Assembly (NCBI GenBank): GCA_965277895.1
Contig: CBDIDR010000001.1
Span: forward strand, 1,240,001 to 1,304,000
Length of the DNA: 64,000 nucleotides
Direction of reading: 5' to 3'
Source: GCA-2862585 sp965277895
GTDB taxonomy: Bacteria; Bacteroidota; Bacteroidia; Flavobacteriales; UBA7312
The notes below the pieces were generated by a model that had not been told where the DNA came from, did not search any database, and saw only the letters and a list, made by a program, of their open reading frames with translations. The translations under genes and the position numbers were made by a program. Shown piece after piece: positions 1 to 8,781 of the stretch (the stretch's first letter is position 1; every line of letters begins with the position of its first letter).

Positions 1-717
1 AGAGTTAATGCCTACCTTATTTAATACTTCTACAGATTCTTCTAGACCTCTAGCAATTTCTCGTCTTTGGTCGGCAATACCCTGACCTTGCAAACGCTTA
101 CTTTCAGCCTCTGCTTTAGCTTTTTCAACAATCAGAATACGAGCAGCGTCACCTTCGTACTGAGCAGCTACCTTTTCTCTTTCAGCAGCATTAATACGGT
201 TCATGGCATTTTTAACTTGAGCATCAGGATCAATATCAGTTACTAATGTTTTGATGATATCATAACCATACTCTATCATAGCATCATTTAATTCAGATTT
301 AACAGCAATTGCAATATCATTCTTCTTTTCAAAAACATCGTCTAACTTCATTTTAGGTACTTCCGCACGAATAACATCAAAAACATAAGACGTAATTTGA
401 TCGTGAGGATAATCTAACTTATAAAAGGCTTCATAGACTTTATCCTTGATCACTTGAAATTGAACAGAAACTTTTAGCTTAACAAATACATCATCTTTGG
501 TTTTAGTTTCTACAACAACATCCAATTGCTGAATTTTTAAACTTAGCTTGCCTGCAATTCTATCTATAACAGGAATTTTCAACTGTAAACCAGAATGACG
601 AATGGAAGTGAATTTACCAAAACGTTCAATAACAGCTGAAGTTTGTTGTTTAACAATGAAAAATGTCAGTGGAAGCAATATAATCGCTAGAACTGAAAAA
701 ATAATAAATGAGTTCAT
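1..717 (-). CDS. SPFH/band-7 (stomatin/prohibitin-like) membrane protein, partial
   Basis: Reading the minus strand from the ATG at 717 gives an open frame to the window edge (239 codons), so the C-terminus is missing. The N-terminus is one hydrophobic segment (about residues 3-21, FIIFSVLAIILLPLTFF). An SPFH domain follows, with the typical VIERFGKF, SGLQLKIPVIDRI and DVVVETKTKDDVFVKL stretches. The last part visible is an Ala/Glu/Lys-rich region (EREKVAAQYEGDAARILIV) that starts the family's coiled coil. Such proteins oligomerise at the membrane and scaffold proteases or lipid microdomains. The pattern is closest to the QmcA/HflC/hypersensitive-induced-response type. The exact subfamily is uncertain because the end is not visible. 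It is divergent from the gene at 841. Confidence 0.88.
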   Translation of the reverse strand, partial: MNSFIIFSVLAIILLPLTFFIVKQQTSAVIERFGKFTSIRHSGLQLKIPVIDRIAGKLSLKIQQLDVVVETKTKDDVFVKLKVSVQFQVIKDKVYEAFYKLDYPHDQITSYVFDVIRAEVPKMKLDDVFEKKNDIAIAVKSELNDAMIEYGYDIIKTLVTDIDPDAQVKNAMNRINAAEREKVAAQYEGDAARILIVEKAKAEAESKRLQGQGIADQRREIARGLEESVEVLNKVGINS

Positions 718-742
718 GATTTTAGATTTTTATGGTTCACAA

Positions 743-750
743 CAAATCTA
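743..750 (-). promoter_or_regulatory. -7 promoter element (TAGATTTG) for the SPFH gene
   Basis: Minus-strand TAGATTTG matches the Bacteroidota consensus TAnnTTTG exactly. It ends 25 nt before the ATG at 717. I see no clear -33 TTG at 17-21 nt spacing. It lies back to back with the element at 829-836. Confidence 0.5.
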
Positions 751-828
751 AATAATTAGTTAGCCCATTAGTAATTTTCAATATTAATTAATCAATATTT
801 TTTTAACATACTATATTGTTTAAATAAT

Positions 829-836
829 TAGATTTG
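829..836 (+). promoter_or_regulatory. -7 promoter element (TAGATTTG) immediately before the 5'-nucleotidase C-domain gene
   Basis: An exact TAnnTTTG match ends only 4 nt before the ATG at 841. Transcription would then begin at or next to the start codon, giving a leaderless or nearly leaderless mRNA. No convincing -33 box is seen. Confidence 0.5.
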
Positions 837-840
837 TGTC

Positions 841-1521
841 ATGCAGTTCATATACCTACTTCTTGCTTTAGCACTACTCAATCAGCCTAGTTTCGAATAC
901 AGCTCATTGGAGCGAAATGTATACGACGTTCAATCTTCTCAAGTGGATAGTTCAATGTATTATACCATACTACCCTACAAGCAACAACTGGATTCACAAA
1001 TGAATGAAGTGCTATGCTATGCGGCTTCTGATTTAAGAAAAGGAAAGCCTGAGAGTTTACTTGGTAATTGGACGTCTGACGCTTGTTTATACATAGCTCA
1101 AGAAATGACCGATGAATTTGATATTGATGTATCCTTTTTTAATACCGGTGGATTAAGAAGTTCATTAAGTGAAGGAGATATCACAAAGCGAGACATTTAT
1201 AAATTGATGCCCTTTGAAAATGAACTTGTTGTTTTAGAACTTGATAAAGATGAATTCATGTCTTTAAGAAGCTATTTCATTTACACAGAAGGTCAACCCA
1301 TTGCCTTTTCGGATAATTTTTCAATTGAAGATTCTATCTTTCATGTACTTACAACCGACTACTTAGCCAATGGTGGAGATAAAATGAGTTTTTTCAACAA
1401 CAAAGAACAACACAAAGTAGGTGTAAAAATGCGAGATGCACTTATTGATTATTGTGTGAAAAACGATACTATTTCATCAACTCTTGATTCAAGACACTTA
1501 ATTCTATTCAATGACAACTAG
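841..1521 (+). CDS. 5'-nucleotidase C-terminal (substrate-binding) domain protein
   Basis: This 226-residue protein corresponds to only the C-terminal domain of UshA-type 5'-nucleotidases. Visible family features are FFNTGGLRSSLSEGDITKRD (about residues 100-119), the following LMPFENELVVLEL, and TTDYLANGGDKM near residue 177, which form the nucleoside-binding pocket. The first 17 residues are hydrophobic (MQFIYLLLALALL) and may be a weak Sec signal, although they lack a basic start. It overlaps the next gene, which encodes the matching N-terminal metallophosphatase domain, by 11 bp. The two products probably form one extracytoplasmic nucleotidase. Domain order is reversed relative to the fused enzyme. 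Confidence 0.85.
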   Translation: MQFIYLLLALALLNQPSFEYSSLERNVYDVQSSQVDSSMYYTILPYKQQLDSQMNEVLCYAASDLRKGKPESLLGNWTSDACLYIAQEMTDEFDIDVSFFNTGGLRSSLSEGDITKRDIYKLMPFENELVVLELDKDEFMSLRSYFIYTEGQPIAFSDNFSIEDSIFHVLTTDYLANGGDKMSFFNNKEQHKVGVKMRDALIDYCVKNDTISSTLDSRHLILFNDN

Positions 1522-2437
1522 AAGAAAATTTGTTAAAAATATACTCTTTGGTAGCACACTAGTTGGACTATCTCCATTAAGAGCTTTTGCATCTGACAAA
1601 GAAGTCGTAAAACTTAGCATACTTCACACCAATGATATGCATAGCAATATTGAGCCATTTACGTCAGGTAGAAATAAAGGATTAGGAGGTATGCATCAAT
1701 TGTCTTCATTGATTAAAAAGGTGCGTAGTGAAGAGAAAAACGTATTACTTCTTGATGCAGGTGATGTCTTTCAAGGCACACCCTACTTTAATTTATTTGG
1801 CGGTGAATTAGAATTTAAATTAATGAGTGAAATGGGTTATGACGCCATAACTTTAGGAAATCATGATTTTGATAATGGTATTGATGGATTGGTAAAACAA
1901 ATGAAGCATGCCAAATTTTCTTTCATATCGTCTAATTATGATTTTACGGATACCGCTTTAGAAGGAAAAGTTATACCCCATCAAATATTTAAAAAAGATG
2001 GAATTAAAATTGGGGTTTTTGGTATTGGTATAGAACTCAATGGACTTGTTGATGCCAGTCTTTGTGAAGGGGTTAAATATATGGACCCAGTTAATGTAGC
2101 CAATTCAAAAGCTAAGTATTTAAAAACGAAAGAAAATTGCGATTTAGTCATTTGTCTTTCGCACTTAGGCTTTAAATATAAGACTGAGAAAATTAGCGAT
2201 ATCAAATTAGCAGAACAAACTTCCAACATTGATTTAATCATTGGCGGACATACACATTCTTTCCTAAATAATCCAGTAATTATCAAAAATAAGTCTCAAA
2301 AAGACGTCTTAATTAGCCAGGTTGGTTTTGGTGCAATTAAACTCGGAAAAATTGATTTTTATTTTCACAAAAAAAACTTGACTATTTCCAATTCAATTCA
2401 TAATTTTAAAGCTGCTTCTATTGATGTGTTTTCATAA
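1511..2437 (+). CDS. Metallophosphatase, 5'-nucleotidase catalytic domain, Tat-exported
   Basis: The 308-residue protein is the N-terminal calcineurin-like domain of UshA-type 5'-nucleotidases. The metal-binding motifs are present: HTNDMHS (about residues 39-45), DAGDVFQGTP, LGNHDFDNG and GGHTHSF. The protein stops where a fused enzyme would enter its C-terminal domain, which is encoded just upstream. The N-terminus carries a clear twin-arginine signal (TRRKFVKNILFG followed by a hydrophobic stretch and AFAS). It should hydrolyse nucleoside monophosphates or related phosphoesters outside the cytoplasm. The 11-bp overlap with the upstream partner suggests translational coupling. Confidence 0.9.
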   Translation: MTTRRKFVKNILFGSTLVGLSPLRAFASDKEVVKLSILHTNDMHSNIEPFTSGRNKGLGGMHQLSSLIKKVRSEEKNVLLLDAGDVFQGTPYFNLFGGELEFKLMSEMGYDAITLGNHDFDNGIDGLVKQMKHAKFSFISSNYDFTDTALEGKVIPHQIFKKDGIKIGVFGIGIELNGLVDASLCEGVKYMDPVNVANSKAKYLKTKENCDLVICLSHLGFKYKTEKISDIKLAEQTSNIDLIIGGHTHSFLNNPVIIKNKSQKDVLISQVGFGAIKLGKIDFYFHKKNLTISNSIHNFKAASIDVFS

Positions 2438-2612
2438 ACAGTTTTTGACATCATCTTAACAAGATAAAAATTTTCAACACTGTAAAAAAAAAATAAAAGT
2501 CAAGAGCTAAAGTATTTTTTTTTTAACTTTTTTGTTAACACATTTGCCCTTGCAACAAAAGCCAATGATAACTCACTTAAATTGAAAGTTGAATTATTAA
2601 TTAATTGTGATA

Positions 2613-4046
2613 ATGATAGAAGAAAAAGTTTTCGAGATTGTATGGAAAAATTGTTTAAGTATAATAAAAGATAATGTAAGTCCACAGTCATTTAAAACTT
2701 GGTTTGAGCCTATAAAAGCTATTCGTTTAAAGTCTAGCATCTTAACTATTCAAGTTCCTTCTCAGTTCTTCTATGAGTGGCTTGAACAACACTACATTGA
2801 CTTATTAAAGAAAACTGTAAGAAAAGAATTGGGTGAAGATGGCAAATTAGAATACAGTATAGTTATGGACAATAACTATAATACCAAACCTTACATGACT
2901 AAAGTTCCTAGCTCGGGAAGAGGTAATTTAAAGAATACACCTATACACATGCCTATCAACATCAATGAGACTTCAATAAGAAATCCATTTGTTATTCCAG
3001 GCTTAAAGAAAATACAAGTTGATCCACAACTTAATGCCAACTTCTCATTCAACACTTTTGTAGAAGGAGACTGCAACAGATTAGCACGTTCAGCTGGTTA
3101 TGCAGTAGCTCAAAAACCTGGCGGAACATCATTTAATCCATTATTAATTTATGGAAACGGCGGATTGGGTAAAACACACCTCGCTAATGCTATTGGTATT
3201 GAAGTGAAAAACCTCTTTCCAGAAAAGACCGTTCTTTACGTTTCAGCAGACAAATTTCAAACACAGTTTGTTGATGCCATAATGGACAATAAGAAGAATG
3301 ACTTTATTCATTTCTATCAATCTATAGATGTATTAATTATCGATGATGTTCAGTTTTTTGCTGGCAAAGAAAAAACACAAGATGCTTTCTTCCACATATT
3401 TAACCACTTACATCAAAATGGCAAACAGATAATTCTTACATCTGACAAAGCTCCAGTAGATATGCAAGGTGTTGAACAACGGTTACTTTCTCGTTTCAAG
3501 TGGGGATTATCCGCTGACTTGCAATCGCCAGATTTAGAAACGCGTATTGCTATTCTTAAGAAAAAATTATACAACGATGGTATTGAAATGCCATACGAAG
3601 TTGTTGAATATATCGCCTACTCTATCACTACAAACGTTAGAGAACTAGAAGGTGCATTGATATCACTTTTAGCTCAATCTTCTTTAAACAAGAAGAACAT
3701 TACAATTGATTTAGCTAAAGAAATGTTAGATAAGTTTGTCAAGAATACGGCAAGAGAAATATCTATCGATTACATACAAAAAGTAGTGTGTGATTATTTC
3801 GACATACCTATTGAATTAATGAAATCCAAAACAAGAAAACGAGAAATTGTACAAGCCAGACAATTGGCCATGTATTTCTCTAAACAGCTAACCAAAAACT
3901 CTCTTGCAAATATTGGAATTCATTGTGGAAATAAAGATCACGCAACTGTTCTACATGCTTGCAAAACCGTCAATAATTTAATTGATACGGATAAACAATT
4001 CAGAGCATTTGTTAACGATATCGAAAAGAAGTTAACACTTAACTAA
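2613..4046 (+). CDS. dnaA: Chromosomal replication initiator protein DnaA
   Basis: DnaA in standard arrangement: N-terminal domain (VWKNCLSIIKDNVSPQSFKTWF), a variable linker, then an AAA+ ATPase with Walker A GNGGLGKT (about residues 180-187), Walker B LIIDDVQFF (about 240) and the sensor/arginine-finger region QRLLSRFKWGL. The C-terminal helix-turn-helix ends with the DnaA signature GNKDHATVLHACK (about 438-450). I chose the ATG at 2613; a GTG two codons upstream (2607) is also in frame. The phosphatase gene follows after 21 nt. The 175-bp upstream gap holds no convincing DnaA boxes, so it is not an obvious origin. dnaN lies about 34 kb away at 38082. Confidence 0.98.
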   Translation: MIEEKVFEIVWKNCLSIIKDNVSPQSFKTWFEPIKAIRLKSSILTIQVPSQFFYEWLEQHYIDLLKKTVRKELGEDGKLEYSIVMDNNYNTKPYMTKVPSSGRGNLKNTPIHMPININETSIRNPFVIPGLKKIQVDPQLNANFSFNTFVEGDCNRLARSAGYAVAQKPGGTSFNPLLIYGNGGLGKTHLANAIGIEVKNLFPEKTVLYVSADKFQTQFVDAIMDNKKNDFIHFYQSIDVLIIDDVQFFAGKEKTQDAFFHIFNHLHQNGKQIILTSDKAPVDMQGVEQRLLSRFKWGLSADLQSPDLETRIAILKKKLYNDGIEMPYEVVEYIAYSITTNVRELEGALISLLAQSSLNKKNITIDLAKEMLDKFVKNTAREISIDYIQKVVCDYFDIPIELMKSKTRKREIVQARQLAMYFSKQLTKNSLANIGIHCGNKDHATVLHACKTVNNLIDTDKQFRAFVNDIEKKLTLN

Positions 4047-4067
4047 TCCACTTCAAACTTCAGTACA

Positions 4068-4502
4068 ATGAAAATACTGTTTGTTTGCTTAGGAAACATT
4101 TGCCGGTCACCATTAGCTGAAGGTATCCTTAGAAAGCTATCCCCAGAATTAGAAATTGATTCTGCGGGCACCAGTAACTTTCACATTGGAAGTCCACCTG
4201 ACCAAAGAATGATTGAAACAGCTAGACAACACGATATTGATATTTCTGAATTAGCTGCCAGACAGTTTGTGCCAAAAGATTTTGAATACTTTGATAAGAT
4301 AGTCGTAATGGATGCTGCTAATTACAGAGACGTCATTCGTTTAGCACAAGGTGAAGACCATAAAAACAAAGTTGTATTTGCTTTAGATGAAAATAAAGAT
4401 GTCCCTGACCCCTATTTTGGAGGTAAGGAAGGTTTTGAGACCGTTTATCAACTACTCCATAACGCATGCCAACAAATTTTAGACTCCATTGAAAAAAGGT
4501 AG
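4068..4502 (+). CDS. Low-molecular-weight protein-tyrosine-phosphatase
   Basis: The 144-residue cytoplasmic protein begins with the P-loop CLGNICRSP (residues 7-15), the C(X)5RS signature of low-molecular-weight phosphatases. The general-acid Asp lies in VPDPYFGG near residue 113. Length is typical. Substrates cannot be told from sequence; in other bacteria these enzymes act on tyrosine kinases controlling exopolysaccharide export, but no kinase is in this window. It sits directly between dnaA and an RsmI-like methylase, which suggests co-transcription rather than a polysaccharide role. It overlaps the next gene by 14 bp. Confidence 0.93.
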   Translation: MKILFVCLGNICRSPLAEGILRKLSPELEIDSAGTSNFHIGSPPDQRMIETARQHDIDISELAARQFVPKDFEYFDKIVVMDAANYRDVIRLAQGEDHKNKVVFALDENKDVPDPYFGGKEGFETVYQLLHNACQQILDSIEKR

Positions 4503-5199
4503 ACTGATATTAATCCCATGTACTCTTGGCGATAGCGAAGTATCTGCTGTATTACCATCGGATAATATCAATGAAATAAATAGCTGCACAACATTTATAG
4601 TTGAAAATTTAAGGTCGGCACGTCGATTTCTAGTTAAAGCAGGTATTAGCACTAAAATTGATGATTTGCATTTTCACTTATTAAATAAGCATACTGAGTC
4701 AACAGAACTACCCTCAATGCTTGATGCAGCACTAAAAGGCGAAAATATTGGACTTCTTTCTGAAGCAGGTTGCCCAGGTATTGCAGATCCAGGTTCAGAT
4801 ATCGTTAAACTGGCACATTCAAAAGATATACAAGTTGTTCCTTTAGTTGGTCCATCATCTATCCTGTTAGCTTTGATGGCATCTGGAATGAACGGACAAA
4901 ATTTTGCCTTTAACGGCTATTTACCAAAAGATAAATCAGAGCGAATTAAACGTATTCAATTTTTAGAGAACTTATCATATAGACAGAATCAGACTCAGAT
5001 ATTCATAGAAACGCCCTTTAGGAACAACCATATGCTTGAGGACTTGTGCAAACACTGTCAGGCAAATACTACTATTTGTGTTGCCACTAATTTAAGCACT
5101 GAAAACGAACAAATTATCAGAGGAAAAGTGAAAAATATCAAATCAAAAACGTACGATTTAAATAAAAAACCCAGTGTTTTTTTAATTCACAAATACTAA
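4489..5199 (+). CDS. Tetrapyrrole-methylase-fold SAM-dependent methyltransferase, RsmI-like
   Basis: The 236-residue protein has the tetrapyrrole methylase fold seen in RsmI, the 16S rRNA C1402 2'-O-methyltransferase. Motifs seen are RLILIPCTLGD at the N-terminus, GLLSEAGCPGIADPG (about residues 84-98) and VPLVGPSSILLALMASGMNGQNFAFNGYLP (about 115-145, split into its segments GPSSILLALMASG and FAFNGYLPKD). It is shorter and more divergent than E. coli RsmI, so rRNA methylation is likely but not certain. The start is the TTG at 4489; no in-frame ATG exists near it and KKGRLILIP must be included. It overlaps the phosphatase gene. Confidence 0.82.
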   Translation: MKKGRLILIPCTLGDSEVSAVLPSDNINEINSCTTFIVENLRSARRFLVKAGISTKIDDLHFHLLNKHTESTELPSMLDAALKGENIGLLSEAGCPGIADPGSDIVKLAHSKDIQVVPLVGPSSILLALMASGMNGQNFAFNGYLPKDKSERIKRIQFLENLSYRQNQTQIFIETPFRNNHMLEDLCKHCQANTTICVATNLSTENEQIIRGKVKNIKSKTYDLNKKPSVFLIHKY

Positions 5200-5256
5200 A
5201 ATGTTGATTTTTTCATTTAATTATATATATTACCAACGTTTAAACACACAAGCCTT

Positions 5257-5631
5257 ATGTTATACGAATTAGAGTACCCCATACATTCCTCCATAAAAAT
5301 ACTATACGAAAGACTTAGCACATTGAGTGGTTTGTCAGAATGGTTTGCCGATGACGTAAACGTCAATAGAGAAGGCATTTATACATTTACATGGGAAGGC
5401 AGCTCTCAAGATGCTGTTTTAATAAGCAAGAAAAAGGGAGAACATATTAGATTTAGATGGTTGGACTCTGAAGAAGATGAGTACTTTGAATTTAGAATTC
5501 AAATTGATGAACTGACAAATGATGTATCTCTAATTGTTTCTGATTTTGCTGATGACGAAGACGATAAAGAGGATGCTACCAACTTATGGGATACTCAAAT
5601 TGACAACTTAAAGCACTTAATAGGTTCGTAA
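5257..5631 (+). CDS. START/SRPBCC-like domain protein
   Basis: A 124-residue acidic protein with the start of a helix-grip (AHSA1/START-like) fold: PIHSSIKILYERLSTLSGLSEWFADDV, seen as LYERLSTLSGLSEWF, followed by short beta strands (GIYTFTWEG, IRFRWLD, YFEFRIQI). No catalytic residues are evident, and such proteins usually bind a hydrophobic ligand. Small START-like proteins of this size next to an LptF/LptG permease are common in Bacteroidota. Upstream, a TTG (5204-5206) spaced 19 nt from TATATTAC (5226-5233) is a plausible but imperfect promoter. The permease gene follows after 16 nt. Confidence 0.8.
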   Translation: MLYELEYPIHSSIKILYERLSTLSGLSEWFADDVNVNREGIYTFTWEGSSQDAVLISKKKGEHIRFRWLDSEEDEYFEFRIQIDELTNDVSLIVSDFADDEDDKEDATNLWDTQIDNLKHLIGS

Positions 5632-5647
5632 ACCCCTATTTGACTGA

Positions 5648-7012
5648 ATGAAAAAGCTACACGTTTTCATTATTAAGTCCTTCATAGGTCCTTTCATATT
5701 CACCTTTTTATTGGCTATATTTTTATTGTTGATGCAATTTCTATGGAAATACATCGATGATTTGGTAGGTAAAGGTTTAGAAATAATGGTAATTGCCAAA
5801 CTTCTATTCTATGCTGCTGCTCGATTTGTGCCTATGGCTTTGCCTATTTCTGTTTTGCTATCATCCATAATGACTTTTGGAAATATTGCCGAAAAAAGTG
5901 AGCTTATGGCCATGAAATCTGCAGGAGTATCGCTGAGAAGATGCATGACTCCCCTATTTACGCTTGTCATTTTTATAGCCTCTTTTTCTTTTCTATTTTC
6001 AAATTATTATATGCCATATGCCAATCTTAAGGCAGGTTCATTACTGTACGATATACGCAAGCAAAAACCTGCACTGAATATCAAAGAAGGTATATTTTAT
6101 AATGAATTGAGCGGATATAGCATTAAGATTGATAAGAAACTGGAAAATGGAACCGATTTAGAAGGTATTATGATTTACGATCATAACTCTGAAAAAGGAA
6201 ACGATAAGGTAATTGTCGCTGAAAAAGGCAAGATGTATCTCGCCGAAAATGAACAGTATTTTGTCATTGCTTTGGAAAACGGATACAGCTATAATGAGTT
6301 GGATTTAAAAAAAGAGAACAAACCCTTTCAGAGGGCTTCATTCAAAGAAGATATTTTACGTTTTGACTTATCTGATTTTGGTATGAAAAGAAGCAGTGAA
6401 GACTTATACCGCAATCATTATGCTATGATGAACAATAAACAACTTCTGAATGCTATTGATTCCATTCATCACAAAACGAATTTAAAATCAGCAGCCTTCA
6501 TACATCAGATTTCGGAGAAAAATAATGTTGATTTTGAGTCTTTAGAAGTTGGTTACAAATCTAAACTTCCAAATTCACCAACATATACTACCAAAGTATA
6601 TTCTAACGCTATTAGCTCAGTAAAATACCTTCAATCTTTACTGACAAGCCATATGAGAGATGCCAAATATTCAAAAGAAATAGCCATAAAACACGAAGTG
6701 GAATGGCATAGAAAAATTACGCTAGCAATAGCCTGTATTATCTTCTTTTTAATAGGTGCTCCATTAGGTGCAATTATTCGAAAGGGAGGTTTCGGTATGC
6801 CTGTAATTATTTCAGTAGGATTCTTTATCACCTACCACATTATATCGGTGACCTCAGAAAAGATGGTAAAAGAAGCTGAAATTGCTGTTATGCAAGGTAT
6901 GTGGTCAGCGAATCTCATTTTACTTCCTGTAGGGATTTACCTTATCTACAAAGCCAATTCAGATTCGCCTTTATTCTCCATTCCTAAATTTAGATTTTTA
7001 AAAAGACGTTAG
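5648..7012 (+). CDS. LptF/LptG-family lipopolysaccharide export permease (YjgP/YjgQ)
   Basis: The 454-residue membrane protein has the family layout: an N-terminal transmembrane helix, FIGPFIFTFLLAIFLLLMQFLW (about residues 12-33), two further helices within about residue 110 (containing PMALPISVLLSSIMTFG), a large periplasmic beta-jellyroll (about 115-350), then three C-terminal helices including IIFFLIGAPLGAIIRKGGFG. The pair of LPS-extracting permeases is often encoded in separate places in Bacteroidota; only one is seen here. It works with LptB and LptC to lift lipopolysaccharide from the inner membrane. Its stop codon interlocks by 4 nt with that of ettA on the other strand. Confidence 0.93.
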   Translation: MKKLHVFIIKSFIGPFIFTFLLAIFLLLMQFLWKYIDDLVGKGLEIMVIAKLLFYAAARFVPMALPISVLLSSIMTFGNIAEKSELMAMKSAGVSLRRCMTPLFTLVIFIASFSFLFSNYYMPYANLKAGSLLYDIRKQKPALNIKEGIFYNELSGYSIKIDKKLENGTDLEGIMIYDHNSEKGNDKVIVAEKGKMYLAENEQYFVIALENGYSYNELDLKKENKPFQRASFKEDILRFDLSDFGMKRSSEDLYRNHYAMMNNKQLLNAIDSIHHKTNLKSAAFIHQISEKNNVDFESLEVGYKSKLPNSPTYTTKVYSNAISSVKYLQSLLTSHMRDAKYSKEIAIKHEVEWHRKITLAIACIIFFLIGAPLGAIIRKGGFGMPVIISVGFFITYHIISVTSEKMVKEAEIAVMQGMWSANLILLPVGIYLIYKANSDSPLFSIPKFRFLKRR

Positions 7013-8694
7013 CGAACTAACTTCTTGTACCTAATTCGTGTAGGTCCAACATCACCCAATCGTTTTTTACGATTTTCTTCATAATCAGAATAACCACCTT
7101 CAAAGAAATACACTTGAGAATCGCCCTCGAATGCTAAAATATGAGTGCATACTCTATCCAAGAACCAACGGTCATGGGAAATGATTACAGCACAACCACC
7201 AAAGTTTTCAAGGCCTTCTTCCAAAGCACGTAAGGTATTGACATCAAGGTCGTTAGTAGGCTCATCAAGGAGTAAAACATTACCCTCTTCTCTTAAGGTC
7301 ATAGCAAGGTGCAAACGGTTACGCTCACCACCTGAAAGTACGCCAACCTTTTTGTTTTGGTCAGAGCCTTGAAAATTAAACTTAGCCACATAAGAGCGAG
7401 AGTTCACTTTTTTGCCTGCTACTTCTAATAACTCATTACCGCCTGTTACTTGTTCCCATATGGTTTTTTCAGGGTCAATATCGGCATGTTGTTGGTCTAC
7501 GTAAGAGACTTTAACGGTTTCCCCTATTGAGAAAGAACCAGAATCGGCTTCCTCTTTACCCATTATCATTCGGAATAAGGTGGTTTTACCAGCACCATTA
7601 GGTCCAACAATTCCTACTATACCAGCAGGAGGAAGTTTGAAGTTTAAGTCTTCATACAGAAGTTTATCGCCAAAGGCTTTAGAAACTGAAGTGGCTTCTA
7701 TCACATTTGTTCCTAATCGAGGACCAGCAGGAATGTATAATTCTATCTTCTCTTCTTGCTGTTTATTTTCTTCACTTAATAACTTATCGTAATTGTTCAA
7801 ACGGGCTTTTGATTTCGACTGTCGTCCTTTAGGGCTCATTCTTACCCACTCCAATTCTCGTTCTAAGGTCTTTCGTCTTTTACTGGCTTGTTTCTCCTCT
7901 TGTGCCAAACGCTTAGACTTTTGGTCTAACCACGACGAATAATTCCCTTTCCAAGGAATACCTTCTCCTCTATCCAATTCGAGTATCCATCCCGCTACAT
8001 TATCTAGGAAATATCTATCGTGGGTAATAGCTATAACCGTTCCTTTATATTGTTGTAAATGTTGCTCTAACCAATGCACCGATTCAGCATCCAAGTGGTT
8101 GGTAGGCTCATCAAGTAATAAAATATCTGGCTCTTTTAAGAGTAAACGACAAAGGGCAACACGTCTTTTCTCTCCACCTGATAATACAGATATGGATTTA
8201 TCGCTTTCAGGACACCTAAGGGCATCCATAGCTATATTAAGCTTTGTTTCTAAGTCCCAAGCACCAGCAGCATCAATTTGGTCTTGCAGTTCCCCTTGCT
8301 TTGCCATGAGCTTCTCCATCTTATCAGGGTTCTCATACACTTCAGGCAATCCAAACTGATTATTGATGTCGTTGTATTCCGCAATGAGGTCAACGGCTTC
8401 TTGCATGCCCTCTTTGACGATATCGATTACTGTTTTGCTCTCATCCATTTCTGGCTCTTGAGCCAAATAACCAATACTGTGGTCTTTGGAGAAATGCACA
8501 TCTCCTTGAAAGGATTTCTCAATACCAGCAATGATTTTTAAAAGAGTGGATTTACCAGAACCGTTAAGTCCTATAATTCCAATTTTTGCACCGTAGAAAA
8601 ACGACAGGTGTATATCTTTAAGAACTTGTTTGTTATTGGAAGGGAAAGTCTTGCTTACCCTGTTCATTGAGAAAATTATTTGCTGATCGGACAT
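7009..8694 (-). CDS. ettA: Energy-dependent translational throttle protein EttA (ABC-F)
   Basis: The 561-residue ABC-F protein has two ATPase domains and no membrane segments. Walker A motifs are GLNGSGKS (about residue 42) and GPNGAGKTT (about 363); signatures are LSGGEKRRVAL (about 167) and LSGGERNRLHLAM (about 450). Between them lies the linker with WVRMSPKGRQSKSKARL, typical of EttA. EttA binds the ribosomal E site and gates the first peptide bond according to energy status. The frame is open to 8829, but the family start is MSDQQIIFSMNRVSKTF at 8694, which I used; it matches EttA length. It is convergent with the LptF/G gene. Confidence 0.95.
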   Translation of the reverse strand: MSDQQIIFSMNRVSKTFPSNNKQVLKDIHLSFFYGAKIGIIGLNGSGKSTLLKIIAGIEKSFQGDVHFSKDHSIGYLAQEPEMDESKTVIDIVKEGMQEAVDLIAEYNDINNQFGLPEVYENPDKMEKLMAKQGELQDQIDAAGAWDLETKLNIAMDALRCPESDKSISVLSGGEKRRVALCRLLLKEPDILLLDEPTNHLDAESVHWLEQHLQQYKGTVIAITHDRYFLDNVAGWILELDRGEGIPWKGNYSSWLDQKSKRLAQEEKQASKRRKTLERELEWVRMSPKGRQSKSKARLNNYDKLLSEENKQQEEKIELYIPAGPRLGTNVIEATSVSKAFGDKLLYEDLNFKLPPAGIVGIVGPNGAGKTTLFRMIMGKEEADSGSFSIGETVKVSYVDQQHADIDPEKTIWEQVTGGNELLEVAGKKVNSRSYVAKFNFQGSDQNKKVGVLSGGERNRLHLAMTLREEGNVLLLDEPTNDLDVNTLRALEEGLENFGGCAVIISHDRWFLDRVCTHILAFEGDSQVYFFEGGYSDYEENRKKRLGDVGPTRIRYKKLVR

Positions 8695-8781
8695 AATTAT
8701 ATTATTTGCCACAAATATCGTTATTTTGAAAAATATGCTAGTGAAAAAGACGAATAGTTTTAAACCAAATATCCGCGAATT

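Noticed and set aside
7145..8541. Several plus-strand frames of 70-87 codons opposite ettA
   Set aside because: Antisense shadows of a strong ABC-F coding region; no start context or motifs.
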